This document shows positions 9,111-14,151 of a DNA stretch of 45,737 nucleotides, in pieces. Made by a program: the position numbers and the translations under genes. The notes under the pieces were generated by a model. The model was not told the DNA's origin. It saw nothing but the letters and a program-made list of their open reading frames with translations, and searched no databases. Within the stretch, counting starts at the first letter, position 1. Each line of letters begins with the position of its first letter. The stretch covers positions 1-45,737 of the forward strand of contig CABHOV010000087.1 in assembly GCA_902168185.1 (NCBI GenBank), written 5' to 3'. This DNA comes from an uncultured Bacteroides sp. (GTDB lineage Bacteria; Bacteroidota; Bacteroidia; Cytophagales; Cyclobacteriaceae).

Positions 9111-9854
9111 ATGAAAACCAATATACTGTTCATCATAGTCGCGCTCATCGCACCGCTGAAAGACTACGCTCAAACGGCTATCAACAAATCGGTAGCTATA
9201 CAACCGGGACAAAAAATAGTAATGCACTTTGACTATCCTGAGTTGGTTCGTGTCAGCACCTGGGACAAAAATGAAATCTCTATCCAGGGAACTGCCAGTA
9301 TTAACAACGGAGAAAATGATGACGCATTTATACTTGAAGCGTCAACCCAAGGGAACACCGTTACCATTCGCAATCAGATCGTCAATTTAAAAGGTTTGCC
9401 ACAACGCTATACCATTAAAGACGGCTCGCAGACGATCACGTTCAAAAGTAAAGAAGAGCTGCACAAATATCAGGAGCAGAATGGCAAAGGTAAATTTGAT
9501 ATGATGTCAACCGGTGTTGACATGGATATACAACTGGAAATTAAAGTTCCCCGCAATTTTGAAACGCGTATCGAATCGGTATACGGCACTGTAGAGATTA
9601 AAGAATTTACAGGTCCCCTTGCTGTAACGTCAACGTATGGCGCTGTAGATGCCGCGCTTTCAGAAAAAGCAACGGGAGAGCTGAGCGCAGAAACAAACTA
9701 TGGTGAGATCTATACAAACCTGGAAACCAAGTTTGGGGGTGCACCCGGCAAGCAGGAAAACTTCCACACCTATGTTTCTGCAAAACCTGGCAATGGCCCA
9801 CGCTATAGCTTTGAATCAAAATATGGTAACGTGTACTTACGCAAGGCGAACTGA
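9111..9854 (+). CDS. Exported DUF4097-like beta-repeat protein
   Basis: The 247-residue protein has a signal peptide (MKTNILFIIVALIAPLKDYAQ) and a beta-rich body ending in repeated units TRIESVYGTVEIKEF, LAVTSTYGAVDAALSEKA, LSAETNYGEIYTNL and FESKYGNVYLRK. The YG-(A/T/E/N)-V/I pattern recurs about every 18-25 residues. The preceding gene ends in the same style (NNVYLRKK against GNVYLRKAN), which suggests an old tandem duplication with strong divergence. Surface or periplasmic location is expected; its binding partner is unknown. A strong terminator follows, closing the sigma-factor cluster. Confidence 0.75.
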   Translation: MKTNILFIIVALIAPLKDYAQTAINKSVAIQPGQKIVMHFDYPELVRVSTWDKNEISIQGTASINNGENDDAFILEASTQGNTVTIRNQIVNLKGLPQRYTIKDGSQTITFKSKEELHKYQEQNGKGKFDMMSTGVDMDIQLEIKVPRNFETRIESVYGTVEIKEFTGPLAVTSTYGAVDAALSEKATGELSAETNYGEIYTNLETKFGGAPGKQENFHTYVSAKPGNGPRYSFESKYGNVYLRKAN

Positions 9855-9900
9855 CCTTTTCAGGCCTAAACATTAGTCCTTCTATAATACTCTATATAAT

Positions 9901-9931
9901 AAGAGCCTGCACATTTGCAGGCTCTTTGTTT
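9901..9931 (+). terminator. Rho-independent terminator closing the sigma/DUF4097 cluster
   Basis: AAGAGCCTGC pairs with GCAGGCTCTT across the short loop ACATTT, followed by TGTTTT. Confidence 0.85.
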
Positions 9932-9982
9932 TAACACCAGTATCTGTTGCTAAACTTTTTTAATATTTTTTTTCAGAAAGTA

Positions 9983-10012
9983 TTGTGCATTAAAAATCAA
10001 TACCTACATTTG
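9983..10012 (+). promoter_or_regulatory. Promoter of the SAM-riboswitch transcript
   Basis: TTG at 9983-9985, a 19-base spacer and TACATTTG at 10005-10012 fit the Bacteroidota -33/-7 consensus. The start point should be near 10019, about 30 bases before the riboswitch. An inverted repeat overlaps the -7 element and the start point. Confidence 0.7.
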
Positions 10013-10033
10013 TCTATCGATTTAGTAGACAAA
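10009..10033. promoter_or_regulatory. Operator A, inverted repeat of the proposed Rrf2 regulon
   Basis: Arms TTTGTCTA and TAGACAAA (8 bases, perfect) flank a 9-base centre. The core GTCTATCGATTTAGTAGAC at 10012-10030 matches copies at 12334, 14082 and 42274. It covers the -7 element and the likely start point, so bound protein would block transcription. Assignment to the Rrf2 protein at 42316 is inference. Confidence 0.6.
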
Positions 10034-10050
10034 TCAATTCTCACCAGATT

Positions 10051-10165
10051 GATTTTATACAGAAGGGAGTAGAGAATAGGCTCAGCGATCCCCTAGCAAC
10101 CTATCAGCTGCCAAGCTGAAAAGGTGCTAATTCCTACCAATAAAAAAATTGGAACTATAAAATTT
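10051..10165 (+). ncRNA. SAM-I (S-box) riboswitch aptamer
   Basis: The element has the layout and key sequences of the S-box. P1 is ATTTTATA (10052-10059) paired with TATAAAAT (10156-10163). A GGGAG segment and the conserved CTAGCAACCT follow in the P2 region. P3 is TCAGCT-gcca-AGCTGA (10104-10119), followed at once by the signature AAAGGTGCTAATTCC. P4 is CCAAT-aaaaaa-ATTGG (10137-10152). It binds S-adenosylmethionine in known members. Closing P1 brings a helix to within about 10 bases of the next ATG, at 10174. No clear intrinsic terminator overlaps P1, so a translational output is more likely than termination. Confidence 0.88.
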
Positions 10166-10173
10166 TAACTAAC

Positions 10174-10263
10174 ATGAAACACAGAAAAGAATTCTCCGTT
10201 CGTAGTAGTATGTATCCACAGGCTATCTATACAAATCGTTGCATGCACAACTGTTGTTGTTGA
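10174..10263 (+). CDS. 29-codon leader peptide ending in Cys-Cys-Cys
   Basis: An ATG lies 11 bases after the riboswitch P1 stem and opens a frame of 29 codons beginning MKHRKEFSVRSSMYPQAIY. The end of the frame is rich in cysteine: Cys23, then HN, then Cys27-Cys28-Cys29 (codons TGT TGT TGT) just before the TGA. The peptide has no membrane segment and no similarity I recognise. Its position in the leader of a sulfur-type transcript suggests a cis-acting role, with ribosomes stalling on the cysteine codons when charged tRNA-Cys is scarce. Comparable poly-cysteine short frames acting as cysteine-responsive attenuators are known in mycobacteria. Translation is unproven here. Confidence 0.6.
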   Translation: MKHRKEFSVRSSMYPQAIYTNRCMHNCCC

Positions 10264-10456
10264 TCCGGCCTTTTTGAAATTCCCCTATTAAAATTTTAAG
10301 ACGAGTAAAAACACATTCCCCTAAAGAGGATGTGACCGGACGTATCGTTCCAAAAAATGAGGCATGTAAATGGTTCATATACTATCGACATGCCGATGTT
10401 GAACAGATAGATTCAACATACTTTAACTATAACAAAAACATAAAATTTAAAACATC
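10264..10456 (+). promoter_or_regulatory. Structured untranslated leader with three hairpins
   Basis: This 193-base gap lies between the cysteine-rich frame and the dioxygenase gene. It holds three stems: CACAT...ATGTG with an inner CCT/AGG (10312-10334), GGCATGT...ACATGCC (10361-10394) and ATGTTGAA...TTCAACAT (10396-10419). In addition TCCGG right at the leader-peptide stop (about 10264) can pair with CCGGA at about 10336-10340, which would enclose the first hairpin. None has a following T-run, so they are candidates for translational or Rho-linked control and not for simple terminators. Confidence 0.45.
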
Positions 10457-11305
10457 ATGGCTACCTATAAAAAATTTACTTTCGAAGGTATATTAACAGA
10501 AGAACAAATTAATTTCTTCCAGAGGAATGGCTTCATTCATTTTGAAAAGTATGCATCGCAGGAAACTGTAGACGCGATCATACAATCTACGGAGCAGGTT
10601 CAACGCAGATGGGTGAAAGAAAATGTTCAGAAAATAAATGGTGTTCCTATCAAATATGGTGTTGATGAAAATGGAGAAACCATCGTACAAAGATTTGCAT
10701 TTACAAATCAACATAGTGAAGCGGTTAGTCGATTTGCAAATAACCCTGCGCTTGATGCGCTTCGTGTATTAATGCCTGAAGGCGCGCGCCTTGGTCTTGA
10801 AGAAAAAGATGGAGTAGTGTTCAACCACTATGTAAATAGTGAAGGAAGTAATTTTTACCACATGGGCTGGCATACGGATAGCGCTCGTGATATATTTTAT
10901 GGCAAGAAGGTAGCGCCTATGCTTAACATCGGTTTTTATCTCGATGACTCTACTGCTGATAAAGGTGGACTGCGTGTTTTACCTGGCACCCATAAACAAG
11001 GACTTTGGGATCTGCTCTTTCGCAAGAAATACTATTTGAATAATTATGACGACAAGAATGAAGTGCTTGTCGAAGCAAAGGCTGGGGACCTGGTTATTCA
11101 TGACGGAAGAATCTGGCATCGTGTGGCACCTTCGCCTCTAACAGGCGCTGCAAGTCGCAGAAGAGTTATGTATATACCGATGATCGTTGGTAAGTACAAT
11201 CCTAAAACTGAAAAGAGTACTACTCCCCTATACCTGCACTTGTTGCCGCTCGTAGGCAGTAAGAAGCACAAAAACCTGATCCCTGCTTTTAAAAGAGCAG
11301 CATAA
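10457..11305 (+). CDS. Phytanoyl-CoA dioxygenase (PhyH) family Fe(II)/2-oxoglutarate oxygenase
   Basis: The 282-residue protein has the double-stranded beta-helix pattern of PhyH enzymes. The metal triad is readable: His139-x-Asp141 in GWHTDSARD and distal His221 in RIWHRVAPSP, with a likely 2-oxoglutarate-binding arginine in RRRVMYIPM. The N-terminus LTEEQINFFQRNGFIHFEKY is typical for the family. PhyH enzymes hydroxylate diverse small molecules; some Fe(II)/2OG enzymes release sulfite from sulfonates or cleave sulfate esters. Because the gene lies behind a SAM riboswitch and a cysteine-rich leader frame, a sulfur-containing substrate is plausible but not shown. The next gene starts 47 bases on and is probably co-transcribed. 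Confidence 0.85.
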   Translation: MATYKKFTFEGILTEEQINFFQRNGFIHFEKYASQETVDAIIQSTEQVQRRWVKENVQKINGVPIKYGVDENGETIVQRFAFTNQHSEAVSRFANNPALDALRVLMPEGARLGLEEKDGVVFNHYVNSEGSNFYHMGWHTDSARDIFYGKKVAPMLNIGFYLDDSTADKGGLRVLPGTHKQGLWDLLFRKKYYLNNYDDKNEVLVEAKAGDLVIHDGRIWHRVAPSPLTGAASRRRVMYIPMIVGKYNPKTEKSTTPLYLHLLPLVGSKKHKNLIPAFKRAA

Positions 11306-11352
11306 ATTTAGAAGACGCACGCTATATTTTATTGTTAGAAAAAACTACAACC

Positions 11353-12285
11353 ATGTCATTTTTTGATAAACCAATTGGTATTATTTACGGGCACTCGGAG
11401 CAGTACAACCCTTTATTTGAAAAACTTTATAACCGGGGAATTGCGTTTGATATCATTAATCCGGCAGATCATTTATATGACCCTGCCCAATACGAAGTTC
11501 CCTATAGTCTTGTATTTAACGACATGAGCTCTCCGCCATACCTTACACACAACGCACTGGGTATAGCACAGACTATAGAATATGTAAAACATGTGGAGAA
11601 GTTAAATGGTATACACAACAGCAGTAAAATAATTAACGGAGCGCGTGTTACGGAGATCCTCAGCACGAAGTCGCGGCAGTTGGCGGTGTTTGCATCACTG
11701 GGTATATCTTTTCCGAAAACACGCGTTGTCAGCAGTATCGATCAGTTGCTTGCCGCTGGCAATGAACTCAACTTCCCTATCCTTATAAAGAGTAACGGCA
11801 TCAACGATCACATTGCTACGCAGCGATTTGAGTCTATCAGCGAATTGATCAATGTGCTCATCAACGATGAATTGCGTTTGAATGGAGATAAGTCGTTGGT
11901 CGTGCAGGAATATATTCAACCGAAAGGAAACCATATTCTGCGAGCAGAAATTTTGAATGGCCAAGTTCTATATGCTGTAAAAGTTTTTCATGCAGGCGAT
12001 CAACCCGATGCCTGGCCCATCGAAGTAAAGGCGAATATATTTACACCTTCCATAGAGATTACGCAGGCGTTGGAAAAAATCGCTCATGCGGCACTCATTG
12101 ATGTTGGCAGCATTGAGTATATCGTTGACCGGAAAACAAACAACATTTACTTCTATGCTATTCGTCCGCATACCAGTTCATTGAGCATTGGTGTAGATGG
12201 CCTGGATTTCAATCCGTTCGATCAACTGACCAACTACCTGGAACAACGGCTTCAGAAAATAAAAGAGATGGCACTCACGATTTAA
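11353..12285 (+). CDS. ATP-grasp domain protein (RimK/PurK-like fold)
   Basis: The 310-residue protein resembles ATP-grasp carboxylate-amine ligases. The N-terminal pre-ATP-grasp part includes PIGIIYGHSEQYNPLFEKLY. The ATP-binding lysine strand is NFPILIKSNG, and the central segment is LVVQEYIQPKGNHILRAEIL. Family members join an acyl-phosphate to an amine. The usual metal-binding D-I-N or E-x-N motif near the C-terminus is here YAIRPHTSS, which keeps an R-P-H reminiscent of PurK/PurT but lacks the acidic residue. The ATG at 11353 is chosen over a TTG at 11332. It probably shares a transcript with the dioxygenase. Confidence 0.78.
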   Translation: MSFFDKPIGIIYGHSEQYNPLFEKLYNRGIAFDIINPADHLYDPAQYEVPYSLVFNDMSSPPYLTHNALGIAQTIEYVKHVEKLNGIHNSSKIINGARVTEILSTKSRQLAVFASLGISFPKTRVVSSIDQLLAAGNELNFPILIKSNGINDHIATQRFESISELINVLINDELRLNGDKSLVVQEYIQPKGNHILRAEILNGQVLYAVKVFHAGDQPDAWPIEVKANIFTPSIEITQALEKIAHAALIDVGSIEYIVDRKTNNIYFYAIRPHTSSLSIGVDGLDFNPFDQLTNYLEQRLQKIKEMALTI

Positions 12286-12304
12286 AAAAAAATTTCACGA
12301 ATGC

Positions 12305-12352
12305 TTGTACATAAGATTATCCAACATATATTTGTCTATCGATTTAGTAGAG
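12305..12352 (+). promoter_or_regulatory. Promoter and operator B upstream of the YeiH-type gene
   Basis: TTG at 12305-12307, 19 bases and TATATTTG at 12327-12334 form a promoter with the same spacing as the one at 9983. The operator core GTCTATCGATTTAGTAGAG at 12334-12352 starts on the last base of the -7 element, again covering the start point. A leader of about 320 bases follows before the coding start. Confidence 0.65.
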
Positions 12353-12442
12353 ATTAAAAAAAAGGAACAAGTATATATTTATCTTATCAGTTCATGTTTG
12401 TAAGCTGATCATGTAAATCCCTTTACTGATTGGTTAAAATAA

Positions 12443-12493
12443 ATGGCTTCCGGATGCACCGGTCTTAAAGATTTTTTGGTGGAATTTCTCTAA
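12443..12493 (+). CDS. Possible 16-codon leader peptide (MASGCTGLKDFLVEFL)
   Basis: A short frame with an A-rich upstream region (TTAAAATAA before the ATG) lies in the long leader of the YeiH-type gene. It has a single cysteine codon at position 5. Its codons overlap the left arm and loop of a stable hairpin, so translation would open that structure. It could also be chance; length alone gives little support. Confidence 0.3.
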   Translation: MASGCTGLKDFLVEFL

Positions 12494-12507
12494 AGACATT
12501 GGTGCAT
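12454..12507 (+). promoter_or_regulatory. Long stem-loop in the leader of the YeiH-type gene
   Basis: ATGCACCGGTCTT (12454-12466) pairs with AAGAC (12493-12497) and TGGTGCAT (12500-12507), giving 13 pairs interrupted by a 2-base bulge, with a 26-base loop. There is no following T-run. The rest of the leader, 12508-12665, shows GC-rich patches (CCCCCGGCCG) but no family I recognise. The structure and the 320-base leader suggest post-initiation control. Confidence 0.5.
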
Positions 12508-12665
12508 TCCGTAGCCGCCAATCCCCCGGCCGTTAACCGTAATTCCTTCTACATCATTGTGAAATCTCACATCCCCTCCGGTCGTTTGCTCCTGTATTTT
12601 TACTTTCTATCTATTGCAGAGTTGATTACATTTATAAGCTTTTAATAAATCATTCTTCTAAAAAA

Positions 12666-13946
12666 ATGGATACGACCACAGCGCAGACTATAGGTACAAA
12701 GAAAAGCGTTTCACTACACGAAGATTGGACAGCCGTGATATTGGGAGGAATCACTATCCTGTTTTCGCTTGTCTTGTTTATTATTCCAACACCATCCTTC
12801 TCCTGGAAAGAAGGCCATGATCTTACCGAAAAAATATTTTCTATTCATAATATAGGAAGCATTGGTGCACAGTTCATATATACTTTTCTGATCGCCATAT
12901 TGGGTGCATTGCTCACCGGAAAACCGTGGAGGAATTTCCTGATCGTTTTTCCTATATTATATATTCTAACCATAATCGCGGTGTTACTGGCAGGTAACAG
13001 TGCCATAAAATCACTTAACCTGGAAGCTGTAATCTTCAGCTTATCCATCGGCTTGCTGATTAGTAATACAATCAATCTTCCCGAGTGGTTTCGCGCAACG
13101 CTTTCTACAGAGCTATTTGTAAAGATTGGCCTTGTGTTGTTAGGCACCGGTGTAATCTTTTCAGACATTCTTAAGGCGGGTGCGCTTGGCCTTGTTCAGG
13201 CACTTGCCGTTGTACTCAGTGTATGGTACTTCGCATATTGGGTTTGTAAAAAACTTAAACTCGATGATGAATTAACCATGATGATTTCAAGTGCTGTGTC
13301 AATTTGTGGAGTATCCGCTGCTATAGCAACGGCAGGCGCTATACAGGGAGATTCAAAAAAATTGTCATACGTTATTTCATTGGTATTGATTGTAGCTATA
13401 CCCATGATGATTTTTATGCCCTATATCGCCAACTATTTTCACTTTTCGCAGGAAGTAACCGGTGCATGGCTTGGTGGAAGTATAGATACAACGGGAGCGG
13501 TAGTAGCCTCCGGTACATTGGTGGGTGAAACTGCATTAAAGATCAGCACCATTGTAAAGTTCTCGCAGAATGTTTTACTCGGTGTAGCTGCTTTCGTGAT
13601 CAGTATATATTGGACCTATACCGGCAAAAGTCAGGTGGATGGCAAAGTAACAAAACCTTCATTGGGATTGATCTGGGAGCGCTTCCCGAAATTTGTGATC
13701 GGCTTTGTAGCGGCATCACTCATCTTCTCTTTTGCGCTTAGCCCAGAAGCCGTGAGTTCTGTAAAAGATAGCCTGAAGAGTATACAAACGCTTTGGTTTG
13801 TACTTGCCTTTACCAGCATCGGACTGGAAACAAAGTTCTCTGACTTGTTCAACGAGAACAGTAAAAAACCTTTATATGCTTTCCTGATCGCACAAGGTTT
13901 TAACATTATTGTCACGCTGATTATAGCCTATCTCCTCTTCAGTTAA
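12666..13946 (+). CDS. YeiH/UPF0324 family membrane protein (putative sulfate/sulfite exporter)
   Basis: The 426-residue protein has about ten transmembrane helices and the glycine-rich family signatures KIGLVLLGTGVIFSDIL, SICGVSAAIATAGAI and WLGGSIDTTGAVVASG. The family is annotated as putative sulfate exporter; in enterobacteria yeiH is controlled by the sulfite-responsive regulator YeiE, which links the family to sulfite. A role here in exporting or importing a small sulfur oxyanion is inference from family and context. The gene has its own promoter with operator B and a long structured leader, and it is followed by the receptor gene with a separate promoter. Confidence 0.88.
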   Translation: MDTTTAQTIGTKKSVSLHEDWTAVILGGITILFSLVLFIIPTPSFSWKEGHDLTEKIFSIHNIGSIGAQFIYTFLIAILGALLTGKPWRNFLIVFPILYILTIIAVLLAGNSAIKSLNLEAVIFSLSIGLLISNTINLPEWFRATLSTELFVKIGLVLLGTGVIFSDILKAGALGLVQALAVVLSVWYFAYWVCKKLKLDDELTMMISSAVSICGVSAAIATAGAIQGDSKKLSYVISLVLIVAIPMMIFMPYIANYFHFSQEVTGAWLGGSIDTTGAVVASGTLVGETALKISTIVKFSQNVLLGVAAFVISIYWTYTGKSQVDGKVTKPSLGLIWERFPKFVIGFVAASLIFSFALSPEAVSSVKDSLKSIQTLWFVLAFTSIGLETKFSDLFNENSKKPLYAFLIAQGFNIIVTLIIAYLLFS

Positions 13947-14081
13947 CATACTATATTAAGGAATCACACGCTGCTATAAACATCAGCCTTCAAGACTATA
14001 TCCTGCTTTAATGGTGCGGTATGGCCGTTTTTTCCATTGCCTGCTGCTCGTTAGGCTGTCTCCCTTAAATAAATCCCTTAA

Positions 14082-14116
14082 CTCTATTGACTTAGTAGGA
14101 AATAGTTCTACTTTTG
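14082..14116 (+). promoter_or_regulatory. Promoter and operator C upstream of the TonB-dependent receptor gene
   Basis: TTG at 14087-14089, a 19-base spacer and TACTTTTG at 14109-14116 form the promoter. The operator copy CTCTATTGACTTAGTAGGA at 14082-14100 covers the -33 element rather than the -7 element. The receptor ATG follows 35 bases after the -7 element, so this leader is short and has no riboswitch. Confidence 0.6.
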
Positions 14117-14151
14117 CCATAAATCTACCAATACTATAGAGTTAAAATTGT

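Noticed and set aside
14012-14040. Terminator after the YeiH-type gene
   Set aside because: CGG-tatgg-CCG followed by T6 has only a 3-4 pair stem; too weak to call.
14012-14147. Short frame upstream of the TonB receptor as a third leader peptide
   Set aside because: The frame begins upstream of the predicted promoter and runs through the operator and -7 element, so it would not be on the receptor transcript.
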